64,000 nucleotides of DNA from Amaricoccus macauensis_A (lineage in GTDB: Bacteria > Pseudomonadota > Alphaproteobacteria > Rhodobacterales > Rhodobacteraceae), in NCBI RefSeq assembly GCF_049800915.1, contig NZ_JBNAFY010000009.1, positions 62,001 through 126,000 on the forward strand, in the 5' to 3' direction. The notes below the pieces were generated by a model. That model saw only the letters and a list, made by a program, of their open reading frames with translations. It did not search any database and was not told the DNA's origin. The position numbers were made by a program, and so were the translations under genes. Positions 45,541-54,585 of this stretch are shown here, piece by piece. Numbering within the stretch: the first letter of the stretch is position 1; the number at the start of each line of letters is the position of its first letter.

Positions 45541-48168
45541 CTACAGGAAGTCGATCACGTTGTTCTCGATCAGATCATCATGGTCGCGCATGTTCCGGAA
45601 AGAGATGGTCTGAACGTCATCGACCACGATCTGTGCCTTTCCTTTGGTGAACGACAGCTCGAGGTCTTCGAACGAGTTGTCGTCGAACCCGACAAGTTTG
45701 ATTCTGTCGTATTTCGAACGGAAGTCTCGGATCACGTCAAAGTCTGTTTCACCGGCAGTCAGATCGCTAGCACGGAACTCGAACACGTCGCTTCCGCCCC
45801 CGCCGGACATGTCGTCTGATCCGCTTCCTGCGATGATCAGATCGTCTCCGCTGCCTCCCTTGATACTGTCGTCACCAAGACCGCCCCAGATCGTGTCGTC
45901 TCCCCGACCCGACGAGAGGTCATCATTCCCATCGAGCAGATCGATCTCTATTCCCGTCCGCAGGGCAAGACGCAGTTTGTCATCGCCGTCGGTCATCTCC
46001 ATACTTTCCGGACCTGTATCGACGATTTCACTCAGGGCCACGGATTGAATGTCCCGGTCGGTAGCCGTGCCGGTATGGAATTCGAAACTGTCCGCGGTAA
46101 GGTCAGCCAGCTTTACACGAACCAACTGGATACTGCTTCCATTCCCAAGATCGATGTCCGTGGACTTCCTTCCCTGGGAGAACGACAGATCGCCGAAACC
46201 GCCCGAAAAGCCTTCAATGCGGATAAGGTCCAGTCCGATCTCGAACTTCTTGATCACATCGATGCCGGAATCGGCGGTATGGAAAACGTATGTATCGCTC
46301 CCACGGCCCCCGTTCAGCACGTCGGAACCGGCGCCCCCATAGAACAGATCGTCTCCGTCCTTGCCGACGAGGTGGTCATCTCCCTCCCCGCCGTATACGA
46401 GGTCATTGCCTTCGCCGGCATCGATACGATCGTTCCCTTCACCGCCCGAGACCGCGTCGTCTCCTTCGTCGCTGCGCAAGCTATCGGCATCTGCGCCCCC
46501 GAAAATGGTATCATTGCCGCCTCGCGAACGAGCACTGTCACGTCCTGACCCTGCGATGATCAGATCGTCGCCTTCTCCGCTGTCAATTTTGTCTCGACCG
46601 TCGCCACCCTCGATCGTATCATTCCCACCGTTCGACTTGAGGGTGTCGTTACCACCCTGGCCGAGCAACCGGTCATTGCCCTCGCCCGTTTTGACACTGT
46701 CGTTGTCATCGAGTCCGAGAACAACCATGTCCTCAACTGTCGCGGTCTCGTATTGATCACGGATCTCTGTCAGGCGGACTATACGGGCGTCTCCAAGATC
46801 GGGCTCAACGGGATCTTCCGGGTCCTCCGGTTCCGCGGGATCCTCCGGGTCACCTTCACCAACGAGGCGAATTACACCATCATTCCCGACTTCTATCGAC
46901 TGGGAGCCGGAGAGATCAGTTACATCTACAATGTCGTCTGCATCGAAATCGACAATGATGTCTCCGACAAGTTCATCGATCGTGCCGCGCACGATGTCTG
47001 CGCCAGCACCCAAGGTGTAGGTGTCAGTTCCCAATCCACCGCACAGCAGGTTGTCGGCTGCATTGCCGATGACGATGTCATCACCTGATCCACAGACAAC
47101 AGCTTCGATAACGCTACGCGTATCGTCGTCAAAGAGCAGTGACATATAGATGTGGGCCGACGCGTAGACCCATTCTCCCGATGAATACCCCAGGCGCGAT
47201 CGTTGGCTCAGTCCACCTACGTCAAGATCTGTTCCCTCTCCGGGGTTCAGGTTTACACTGAGATTGGTGGAATACGAGGCAAAGTCGAGCGTGTCGAAAC
47301 CATCACCGTCCCATAGGGTGCGAAATACACGGTTCTCCGCGGGGGTCGCATAGCTGACTCCGTCAACGCGCATTTCACCAGTATTGGGGTCAAAACTGTA
47401 GGTCGTATTCCCAGAACGCGTGGAGTAATCCGCGCCGTAGGTCGCTTGAATGGCCGCAATATCAAGCATCATGAGCGATTGCGCGTAGCCATGGGCTTCG
47501 TTCGTGTATCCACCGCCCGAGTGGCCGACGTAGGATTTGTAGCTCATCACCGTGTATTCGACACTGTCATACGACGCCGGCAGATTTGTCCCGTCGTGTG
47601 GGTGTTCCATGCCGAGAGCGTGACCCACTTCATGCATGGCCGTGGTGTACGCATAGGTGCCTACCGCACCCGAAAGGTCCCCGACGGAGGCTACGTAGGC
47701 CGGAATGTAGTTGGTGTTGTTCCAGATATCACCGCCTCCGGCCCATCCCTCCGATGGGTAGTAGGCCCAGGCGGTCGTTGGTGCATTGGAGCCCGCGATC
47801 CGAATTTCTGCTGACGAAGGAGAACCTGACTCGACAATGGAAAGACCAGAAACCTCATCCCACTGACTGATTGCATCCCGGAAAATTTCCTTGCCGCCAT
47901 TCGACAGTTCCTTGAACGAACCCTTCTCACCGTTTGGTGCGTCGCTGTTGTCATACTGAGATTTGCTGGTTGTGAATCCGAACGAGATTTCGTTCGAGCT
48001 CCAGTAGTTCCCGGAGAGAATGCCTGAAATGTGACTGATCGAAGGCGCACTAAGTACGGGATTCAGTGCGGTTCCGCCGTCGGGCAAACCGCCTGCGTAT
48101 TCCGCTTCCAATTGAAGCGGTGCTTCACAATAGCCGCAACTTTCCCCATCGCCATGGAATACACACAT
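45541..48168 (-). CDS. Serralysin-type RTX zinc metalloprotease
   Basis: An 875-aa secreted protease. There is no Sec signal. The catalytic domain has TTAMHEVGHALGMEHPHDG (about 175-193; HExxHxxGxxH zinc site) and the Met-turn YTVMSYKSY (about 205). An acidic proline linker (DPEDPAEPEDPEDPVEPD, about 438-455) precedes two blocks of GGxGxDxUx calcium-binding repeats, at about 493-630 and 726-796. The C-terminus ends DDLIENNVIDFL, the short hydrophobic type I secretion signal type. No type I ABC exporter genes are in the window, so secretion uses one elsewhere. Confidence 0.93.
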   Translation of the reverse strand: MCVFHGDGESCGYCEAPLQLEAEYAGGLPDGGTALNPVLSAPSISHISGILSGNYWSSNEISFGFTTSKSQYDNSDAPNGEKGSFKELSNGGKEIFRDAISQWDEVSGLSIVESGSPSSAEIRIAGSNAPTTAWAYYPSEGWAGGGDIWNNTNYIPAYVASVGDLSGAVGTYAYTTAMHEVGHALGMEHPHDGTNLPASYDSVEYTVMSYKSYVGHSGGGYTNEAHGYAQSLMMLDIAAIQATYGADYSTRSGNTTYSFDPNTGEMRVDGVSYATPAENRVFRTLWDGDGFDTLDFASYSTNLSVNLNPGEGTDLDVGGLSQRSRLGYSSGEWVYASAHIYMSLLFDDDTRSVIEAVVCGSGDDIVIGNAADNLLCGGLGTDTYTLGAGADIVRGTIDELVGDIIVDFDADDIVDVTDLSGSQSIEVGNDGVIRLVGEGDPEDPAEPEDPEDPVEPDLGDARIVRLTEIRDQYETATVEDMVVLGLDDNDSVKTGEGNDRLLGQGGNDTLKSNGGNDTIEGGDGRDKIDSGEGDDLIIAGSGRDSARSRGGNDTIFGGADADSLRSDEGDDAVSGGEGNDRIDAGEGNDLVYGGEGDDHLVGKDGDDLFYGGAGSDVLNGGRGSDTYVFHTADSGIDVIKKFEIGLDLIRIEGFSGGFGDLSFSQGRKSTDIDLGNGSSIQLVRVKLADLTADSFEFHTGTATDRDIQSVALSEIVDTGPESMEMTDGDDKLRLALRTGIEIDLLDGNDDLSSGRGDDTIWGGLGDDSIKGGSGDDLIIAGSGSDDMSGGGGSDVFEFRASDLTAGETDFDVIRDFRSKYDRIKLVGFDDNSFEDLELSFTKGKAQIVVDDVQTISFRNMRDHDDLIENNVIDFL

Positions 48169-48638
48169 GACAGAATCTCCCCAGCACCAGAACTTGTAGT
48201 CTGGCCTGCTCTCTCAAACTGACGAGTGATGCTGCCCCTTTTTCGCTCCCTCCTGGCGCATGCAGCTGTGGGGAAGATCAATGAGACCTAGGCGGCAAAA
48301 GGGAAATCCCCTTAGACGACACAGCATTTAAGGGTCGTGTTGAATTCAAATGCCCCAAGAAAACCCAGACTATCTTAGGAAAGACGCCAGGTTTTCGGTG
48401 GCTTAAGATTTCTAACAGTTTCAGTGTATTACGAAGCTAGAATAGGGCAAGAACTGTAATTTGAGACCTGAGCAGGGCTTCAGCAATTGGCTTAACGACA
48501 GTTCCCCGAAGTAACCACATGCCAGAAATTGTCCAGTTGCCCGCCGACATGCAGGCCGGGATCCTTGGACACTCGGAATTAGGCTGCGATTTGGTTCAAA
48601 CTGGTTCGGCGAGTTCTGACGATCCTTTTGGTGTCACC
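48169..48638. other. Intergenic region upstream of the protease gene
   Basis: About 470 bp with no supportable gene. 48300-48480 is AT-richer and may contain the protease promoter. Nothing else is recognised. Confidence 0.4.
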
Positions 48639-48770
48639 CTAAAGGCCCTCACATAGCCGATGCGCCCTGCGATCTTGCAGCGGCATTTGGTGGCCGAGCA
48701 ATGAGTCTGGCCCGACCGTGTTATAGTCGTAGCGCTGCAGGGGCGGCTTCCGTAGTGCGTCGTCCAAACT
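48639..48770 (-). pseudogene. C-terminal remnant of an IS3-type transposase (OrfB)
   Basis: A 43-codon minus-strand frame reads LQRYDYNTVGPDSLLGHQMP with LQDRRAHRLCEGL. This resembles the WRxDYNTVRPHSSLGxxTPxxA end of IS3/integrase-core transposases. The upstream catalytic part is absent and the conserved RPHS is altered to GPDS. It is a decayed scrap, unrelated to the two intact-ended IS3 copies in this window. Confidence 0.5.
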
Positions 48771-48783
48771 GTCTGGACTGCAC

Positions 48784-50517
48784 CTATTCGGCTGCTCTTG
48801 GCACATTGCTGCGAGCAAGAGCCTCCCAAGCGTCGTACTGCGAGAGAAAAATTCGACCATTGAGATCGTCGACGAGATGCGACCGACGCAACCGATCCAT
48901 CACCGGGCCCTTCACTTCTGAGAGGTGCAGCCCCACGCCCATGTCCCGGAGCCGATGGTTGATTGCCTCCAGGCTTTCCAGGGCTGAGTAGTCGACCTCG
49001 TTCACTGCCGAGAACATGAGCACGACATTTCGGATCGCGCAGCCTTCCGTGACGCGTTTCTGTACCAGATCCTCCAAGAATCGCGCGTTGACGAAATAGA
49101 GGCTTTCATCGACCCTGAGCGTCACCAGTTCCGGGCAGGTATGCACCTTATGCCGATTGACATTGCGGAAATGCTGCGTTCCGGGAACAAGGCCCACTTC
49201 GGCAACATGCGGCCGTGATGTCTTGTAGAGGTGCAGCAACACCGAGAGCGCAACGCCCGAGGCGACGCCCACCTCGACTCCCATCCCGAGGGTGAAGAGG
49301 ATTGTCGTGACTACGGCAACGAAGTCCGCCCGCGAATAACCCCATGTCTTCTTCAGAATTGAGAGATCTACGAGGCCTAGAACCGCAACGATGATGGTCG
49401 CCGCCAACGTTGCATTCGGCAGGTAGTGGACCAGCGGCGTCAGCGCAACTGCGGCAATCGCCAGACCCAGCGCCGTGAAGGCGCCCGCTGCCGGTGTCTC
49501 CGCGCCCGCATCGAAATTCACGACCGAACGGGCGAACCCGCCGGTGACGGGATAGCCGCCGGTGAAGGCCGCCCCCAGATTGGCCGCACCCAGCCCGATC
49601 AGTTCCTGATCCGGGTCGATCCGCTGGCGCTTCTTGGCCGCGAGTGTCTGTGCGACTGAAACGGACTCCACGAAGCCGATGATCGAGATCAGGATTGCGG
49701 GCAGGAGCAATGCACCCAGAAGTTCCGAGGAAAGACCCGGCATTGTCAGGGGCGGAAGGCTCTGAGGCACGGAGCCCACGATGTTCACGCCCCGGTCGGC
49801 CAAGCCGAAGGCCCAGACCGCCACGGTCGTCGTGACGACGGCCGCGACGGGACCGGCCTTGGTCAGGAAATCCGCAAGCAGCGCCGGCGTGCCCAGCCGC
49901 CCGAGCGCGGGCCTGAGGTTCTTGCGCACCCAGAACAGGAAGGCCGTCGCCGCACCGCCGATGAACAGCGTGATCCAGTTGGTTTCGTTCAGGTGGGCAA
50001 GAATCGACACCAGCATCTCGGGCAACGTATGGCCATGGGCGCCGACGCCGAGGATATGCTTGAGCTGACTCGTAGCGATGAGGATGCCCGAAGCAGTGAT
50101 GAAACCTGCGATCACTGGATGGCTGAGGAAGTTTGCGAGAAACCCCAGGCGAAGCAAACCCATCAGCATGAGAAACCCGCCCGAAAGCAGGGCGAGGGTC
50201 AGTGCCGCCACGGCGTATCCGGCCGTGCCCTGCTCGGCCACTTGGCCAACGGCCGTGGCCGTCAGGAGCGAGACGACCGCCACCGGCCCGACCGCCAGCG
50301 CACGACTGGTGCCGAAAATTGCGTAGAGCAGGATTGGCGCGATGGAGGCATAGATTCCCGCTTCCGGCGGTAGTCCGGCCAGAAGCGCATAGGCCAGCGA
50401 TTGAGGAATGAGCATGATCGTGACGATGAGCGCCGCGATTAGATCGTTGGCCAGGGCTTGCCTGTCATAGCGCCGCCCCCAGTCGAGGATCGGTAGGTAT
50501 CTGCCAAAACTGGGCAT
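48784..50517 (-). CDS. SulP-family anion permease with STAS domain
   Basis: A 577-aa transporter with 10-12 membrane helices and a cytoplasmic STAS domain (about 455-560). Signatures: LIAALIVTIMLIPQSLAYAL, AGLPPEAGIYASIAPILLYA, GTSRALAVGPVAVVSLL and GGYPVTGGFARSVVNFDAGA. SulP proteins move sulfate, bicarbonate or other anions, often with sodium or protons. It follows the persulfide genes with a 175-bp gap containing a terminator, so it may have its own promoter. Sulfate is the contextual guess. Confidence 0.92.
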   Translation of the reverse strand: MPSFGRYLPILDWGRRYDRQALANDLIAALIVTIMLIPQSLAYALLAGLPPEAGIYASIAPILLYAIFGTSRALAVGPVAVVSLLTATAVGQVAEQGTAGYAVAALTLALLSGGFLMLMGLLRLGFLANFLSHPVIAGFITASGILIATSQLKHILGVGAHGHTLPEMLVSILAHLNETNWITLFIGGAATAFLFWVRKNLRPALGRLGTPALLADFLTKAGPVAAVVTTTVAVWAFGLADRGVNIVGSVPQSLPPLTMPGLSSELLGALLLPAILISIIGFVESVSVAQTLAAKKRQRIDPDQELIGLGAANLGAAFTGGYPVTGGFARSVVNFDAGAETPAAGAFTALGLAIAAVALTPLVHYLPNATLAATIIVAVLGLVDLSILKKTWGYSRADFVAVVTTILFTLGMGVEVGVASGVALSVLLHLYKTSRPHVAEVGLVPGTQHFRNVNRHKVHTCPELVTLRVDESLYFVNARFLEDLVQKRVTEGCAIRNVVLMFSAVNEVDYSALESLEAINHRLRDMGVGLHLSEVKGPVMDRLRRSHLVDDLNGRIFLSQYDAWEALARSNVPRAAE

Positions 50518-50659
50518 GGCGGCTGTGCTCCGGCCTGTTCTTAGGTGTCTGCGTCTTTGGAGCGAAAACGGTTCACGCTAGAACATTTTGAACCCAAGGT
50601 TTCGCTCCAACTCGTCGATTTGAGTAAGATTCTTTTCAAGATGGTGATTCCGACAGAAA

Positions 50660-50681
50660 CGGCTTCGCTTTGACGAAGCCG
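50660..50681 (-). terminator. Hairpin terminator after the SQR-like gene
   Basis: CGGCTTCG and CGAAGCCG form a perfect 8-bp stem with a 6-nt loop, 12 bp after the stop on the minus strand, followed by TTTCTG. It likely separates the persulfide genes from the SulP gene. Confidence 0.6.
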
Positions 50682-50692
50682 GGAAAGGTCTG

Positions 50693-52372
50693 TCAGCCGG
50701 TGGCGACCTTTAACTTCTCGGGTTTGGCCATCCATTCCTTGCCGCGCAGCATCGCCCGCCAGTAGATCGGCGGGAGCATCCGCTCCTTTAGGAACCACGC
50801 GGCACGGGTCGGTTGCGTGCCGTCAATGAACCAGGACGGGAAGGACGGTTTCAGCGCCCCGCCATAGCCGAACTCGGCCAATACGATCTTGCCCCGCTCG
50901 ACCGCCAGTGGACAGGAGCCGTAGCCGTCATACTGCGCAGCGGCGGACCGGCCCTGGATATCGGCGACGATGTTCTCGGCCACGGTTGGAGCCTGCTTGC
51001 GCGCGGCCGCAGCGGTCTTCGCGTTCGGCGCATTCATTACGTCACCGAGAGACCAAATATTGTCGAAACTCTTGTGGCGCAGCGTTGCCTGATCGACATC
51101 AACCCATCCGGCAGCATCCGCGAGCGGCGAGACACGTATGAAATCCGGTGCAGTCTGGGGCGGGCAGACATGGATCATGTCGAATTCGACCGTGACTTCG
51201 CCGGCTTCGGTATCGGGCTTGGCTACCTTGAAGGTCGCCGTCTTCGCCGCGCCGTCGATCGCAACAAGGTTATGGAAGAAGTTCAGTGTGGCGTCGTATT
51301 TCTCGACGTATTCCATGAGCGCGGGAACGTAGTCCTTCACCCCGAAGAGCACGCCGCCCGCGTTCATGAACTGGATGTCGATATCGTTCAGGACGCCGCG
51401 GCGGAACCAGGCATCGCCCGAGAGATACATTGCCTTCTGCGGTGCGCCAGCGCATTTGATCGGCATGGGTGGCTGAGTGAAGATCGCGCGGCCTTGCTTC
51501 ATCTCCTGCACAAGCTGCCACGTGTAGGGAGCGAGATCGTAGCGATAATTCGAGGTGACGCCATTTCGGCCGAGTGTCTCCTCCAGCCCCTCGACCTTGT
51601 TCCAGTCGAGCTTCAGGCCGGGGCACACCACGAGCCGGTCGTATTTTACCACCCGGCAGCCATCGAGAATGACGGCGTTGTTCCGCGGCTCGAAGGCCGC
51701 GACGGCAGCCTTGATCCACTTGACTCCGCGCGGGATCAGCGAGCCCAGGGTCTTGGCGGTCTGCTGCGCTTCGAAGATACCGCCCCCCACCATGGTCCAG
51801 CCGGGTTGGTAGTAGTGGATGTCGGCCGGGTCGATCACGGCGATGGAAAGGTCGGATTGGCGCGCATGGAGGCTCGCCGCAACCGAGATGCCGCCAGCTC
51901 CCGCGCCGACGATCACCACATCGTATTTGGCATCGCCGGTTTCCGTCGGGGTCTTGCCGCCATTCGCGATCCGGCGCGCCACCCCGTTCATGTCGAAGCC
52001 CGCGGTCTTGGTTGCGGACAGGATTTCGGGCATCGGGCGCTTCTTGGCCTCGTGAAGCGACCAGAGCGTCGCGGAGCGTGTGCCGCTCCGACAATAGGCC
52101 AGCACCGGGCGCGGCAGGTCCTCGAGGACCACCCCAAAGGCTTCGACATCCTCGTCCGCGACCATACCGCTTTGAACCGGAAGATATTGCGTCTCGATCC
52201 CGACCGCGCTCGCGGCCGCTTCTATTTCCTCGTAGCCAGGCTGATCCGCACCTTCTCCATCCGGGCGGTTGCAGATGATCGCACGGAAACCTGCGTCCCT
52301 GAGCGCTGCGACATCCTCGATCGAGATCTGCGGGCTGACCGTGAATTTCGGCGATATCTTCTTCAAGTCCAT
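50693..52372 (-). CDS. Fusion of a Blh-type phosphatase domain and sulfide:quinone reductase-like flavoprotein
   Basis: A 559-aa protein. Residues 1-110 are a TIGR01244/DSP-like phosphatase domain with LAYCRSGTRSATLW (C-x5-R loop). From about 147 the FAD-binding Rossmann motif VVIVGAGAGGISVAASL begins an SQR-like oxidoreductase with CPGLKLDW, PIKCAGAPQKAMYL (redox cysteine region) and SLGDVMNAPNAKTAAAARKQ, plus an amphipathic C-terminus (FLKERMLPPIYWRAMLRGK) for membrane contact. It would oxidise sulfide to persulfide, passing electrons to quinone. GGGAGG precedes ATG 52372; the longer frame is not needed. It starts 36 bp after the hydrolase gene. Confidence 0.9.
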   Translation of the reverse strand: MDLKKISPKFTVSPQISIEDVAALRDAGFRAIICNRPDGEGADQPGYEEIEAAASAVGIETQYLPVQSGMVADEDVEAFGVVLEDLPRPVLAYCRSGTRSATLWSLHEAKKRPMPEILSATKTAGFDMNGVARRIANGGKTPTETGDAKYDVVIVGAGAGGISVAASLHARQSDLSIAVIDPADIHYYQPGWTMVGGGIFEAQQTAKTLGSLIPRGVKWIKAAVAAFEPRNNAVILDGCRVVKYDRLVVCPGLKLDWNKVEGLEETLGRNGVTSNYRYDLAPYTWQLVQEMKQGRAIFTQPPMPIKCAGAPQKAMYLSGDAWFRRGVLNDIDIQFMNAGGVLFGVKDYVPALMEYVEKYDATLNFFHNLVAIDGAAKTATFKVAKPDTEAGEVTVEFDMIHVCPPQTAPDFIRVSPLADAAGWVDVDQATLRHKSFDNIWSLGDVMNAPNAKTAAAARKQAPTVAENIVADIQGRSAAAQYDGYGSCPLAVERGKIVLAEFGYGGALKPSFPSWFIDGTQPTRAAWFLKERMLPPIYWRAMLRGKEWMAKPEKLKVATG

Positions 52373-52407
52373 GTTCCAAACCTCCCAGGTTTTTAATTTT
52401 TTGTCGA

Positions 52408-53292
52408 TCACAGCCCGTTCAGCGGCACCTTGAGCATCGGATTTCCATCCTTGTCGGTCGGCACGTCGCCCGCCCGCATGTTCACCTGCAACGACGGAAT
52501 GATGAGCCTGGGCATGGCGAGCTGTGCATCACGCTCGGTGCGGAACTTGACGAAATCCGCCTTTGTCTTGCCGTTGCCCACGTGAATGTTGTGCGCCTTC
52601 TCGTCACCCACAGTGGTTTCCCAGGCGATATCGCGTCCGTTCGGCCCGTAGTCGTGGCACATGAACAGCCGTGTCTCGTCCGGAAGGGCCAATACCTTCT
52701 GGATGGAATCGTAGAGCACGCCCGCGTCGCCGCCGGGGAAGTCCGCGCGCGCCGAGCCGCCATCGGGCATGAAGAGTGTATCACCGACGAAAGCAGCGTC
52801 CCCAAAGACATGCACCATGCAAGCCGGGGTATGGCCGGGCGTATACATGGCGAAAGCCTGCATGGTGCCGACCATGTAGGTGTCGCCATCCTCGAAAAGC
52901 CGGTCGAACTGCGAACCGTCGCGCTGGAACTCTGTGCCCTCGTTGAAGATTTTGCCGAACGTGTCCTGCACCACCAAGATTTTCGAGCCGATGCCGATCT
53001 TGCCGCCCAGTTTGTCCTGGATGTAGGGCGCAGCGCTCAGATGATCCGCATGGACATGGGTCTCGATGATCCATTCCAGAGTGAGCCCCTGCGTCTCGAT
53101 CTGGCGGATAAGTTCGTCCGCATGATCATAGGTGATCCGCCCGGCCGCGTAATTGATATCCATCACACTGTCGATGATCGCGCAGGCGGTCGAAGCCGGG
53201 TCCTTTACGATATAGCTGATGGTATTGGTGGCCTCGTCGAAGAAAGCCTGAACCTTCGGCTTGAGTTCCATGTTAACTGGATACATGGTCAT
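52408..53292 (-). CDS. blh: MBL-fold persulfide dioxygenase-like protein (Blh)
   Basis: A 294-aa metallo-beta-lactamase-fold protein of the Blh/ETHE1-like group. Metal motifs: ETHVHADHLSAA (about 77-88), YTPGHTPACMVHV, FVGDTLFMPDGGSARADFPG and LFMCHDYGPNGRD. Relatives oxidise glutathione persulfide to sulfite. GGAGGAAA precedes ATG 53292. It lies between the frameshifted DUF2892 gene and the SQR-like fusion in one minus-strand operon, the usual sulfide-detoxification set. Confidence 0.92.
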   Translation of the reverse strand: MTMYPVNMELKPKVQAFFDEATNTISYIVKDPASTACAIIDSVMDINYAAGRITYDHADELIRQIETQGLTLEWIIETHVHADHLSAAPYIQDKLGGKIGIGSKILVVQDTFGKIFNEGTEFQRDGSQFDRLFEDGDTYMVGTMQAFAMYTPGHTPACMVHVFGDAAFVGDTLFMPDGGSARADFPGGDAGVLYDSIQKVLALPDETRLFMCHDYGPNGRDIAWETTVGDEKAHNIHVGNGKTKADFVKFRTERDAQLAMPRLIIPSLQVNMRAGDVPTDKDGNPMLKVPLNGL

Positions 53293-53337
53293 TTCGTTTC
53301 CTCCGGAATCAAGGGCGTGAGGGCTCTGCACCTTCCG

Positions 53338-53549
53338 TCAGGAACGGCAGGTCCGTACGCCGAGCAGCGCGTAAATGGGGCAGAAGCGGACAGCCGCCAC
53401 GACAAGCATCACGACACCGACGGCGGCCGTGACGACCATGACCAACGGTGAACTGAAGACAGAAAACCCACTGAAAAGGCGAGATAGAGCAGCACCAGTC
53501 CAAGCATGGCCCGGACAAGGCGATCAATCGTTCCGACATTCGTTTTCAT
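53338..53549 (-). pseudogene. DUF2892 (YgaP-type) membrane protein, frameshifted
   Basis: Minus-strand ATG at 53549 begins MKTNVGTIDRLVRAMLGLVL followed by LYLAFSVG. The frame then leaves the family sequence and stops early. In the next frame the rest is present: FSVFSSPLVMVVTAAVGVVM, AAVRFCPIYALLGVRTC and a stop at 53338. The span is 212 bp, one base short of a full frame; loss of one G in the GGG run near 53478 would explain it. DUF2892 proteins are two-helix membrane proteins of sulfide operons. A sequencing error is an alternative. Confidence 0.75.
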
Positions 53550-53606
53550 GGAAGCCCCCATACTGAAAAGCTGGGAGATACGTACAAGTTTGGCTGTTCG
53601 GTTTCA

Positions 53607-53619
53607 GTGATATAGTCAC
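53607..53619 (-). promoter_or_regulatory. Candidate Crp-family operator GTGATATAGTCAC
   Basis: An interrupted palindrome GTGA-N5-TCAC lies 58 bp before the DUF2892 start and 21 bp downstream of the Crp-type regulator's stop. Crp/Fnr proteins bind TGTGA- or TTGAT-type halves, so it may mediate control of the persulfide operon. Confidence 0.5.
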
Positions 53620-53639
53620 CAAGGCCGCGCGAGCGAACC

Positions 53640-54317
53640 TCAGGAACTTGCGGCGAGAGCCTCCAGCGCAGACCTGTTCAGGAGCGCGATCCGGCCCCGT
53701 GACTGAGCGATCAGACCGCGTTTCTGAAAATCCTGCAACACGCGAGAAATCACTTCGCGCGCCGTGCCGAGTTCGCTCGCGAGGTGCTGGTGCGTTGCGG
53801 AAATCTCCGCCTGATCGCCTGCAAGAGCTAGGAGACGATGCGCCAGCCGCACGTCGATACGGCCGAATGCGACGTCATCGACCACCCGCAAGAGATCGAT
53901 CAATCGGCGTGAATAGGCCGCGAAGACAAAGTTGCGGAACGCGGCCTTCTCTGTGACCAGCCGTTCGAAGGCAAGCTTAGGCAGGGTGATCGCAATGAGT
54001 TCCGTCTCAGCGACACCTTCCGCATTGTAGGCTTCTTCGGCCAGCATGCAGGCGGTGGTCAGGACACAGCTGTCACCCGCATCCACACGATAAAGCACGA
54101 TTTCACGGCCATTTTCCGAAGTTTGCAATACCCTGAGCGTGCCATCGAAGAGAAAGAAAAGGCTGTCGGGAATGTTGGCAGGCCCGAAAACCTCGGATCC
54201 CTTCGGATAGCGCATGACCCGCGCGGATGCAATCAGCCGATCCCGGACCGATCGCGGCAAGCTGCGCGTTCCCTGGAATCTCTCCGTCCAGTCCCCAATG
54301 TCCACGAGAGCACCCAC
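53640..54317 (-). CDS. Crp/Fnr-family transcriptional regulator
   Basis: A 225-aa regulator. The cyclic-nucleotide-like beta-roll (YPKGSEVFGPANIPDSLFFL, GREIVLYRVDAGDSCVLTTA) is followed by a dimer helix and a winged helix with ISATHQHLASELGTAREVIS and RVLQDFQKRGLI. There is no N-terminal cysteine cluster for an Fe-S centre, so it is not a classical FNR. GTG start at 54317; GTG at 54302 also fits. Cys in DSCVLTTACML (two cysteines, about 84 and 91) could sense sulfur species. It is placed directly upstream of the persulfide operon, its likely target. Confidence 0.9.
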   Translation of the reverse strand: MGALVDIGDWTERFQGTRSLPRSVRDRLIASARVMRYPKGSEVFGPANIPDSLFFLFDGTLRVLQTSENGREIVLYRVDAGDSCVLTTACMLAEEAYNAEGVAETELIAITLPKLAFERLVTEKAAFRNFVFAAYSRRLIDLLRVVDDVAFGRIDVRLAHRLLALAGDQAEISATHQHLASELGTAREVISRVLQDFQKRGLIAQSRGRIALLNRSALEALAASS

Positions 54318-54585
54318 AGCTTAGCAAGGTTCCATTCTTGAAGCGCACGGTTCTGACCTGGAGCGCCCGTTCGGTCGACAGATTATGCGCAATGATGGTT
54401 CCGTGGTCGAATCTCTTGATAGGAACCCCTGGATGAAAACCTTGGTTGGATCCGCGCTCATCACAGTAAGTGCACGCTAGCCGCTGGCCGCACAGAGCAG
54501 GAGCAACCCTCGAACTTCACCCAATCAAGCGAGCGGAGACTGGGCCTTGCGTTGGCGCACGGATCTTGTCGCCTGGGTCTGACCG

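Noticed and set aside
45541..48168. The glycine/aspartate repeats considered as a tandem DNA repeat array
   Set aside because: They are RTX calcium-binding protein repeats within one coding frame, not a DNA-level array; no CRISPR-like repeat/spacer structure is seen anywhere in the window.
50813..52396. 527-aa plus-strand open frame
   Set aside because: It is antisense to the SQR-like fusion, which has FAD and C-x5-R motifs; no recognisable domains.
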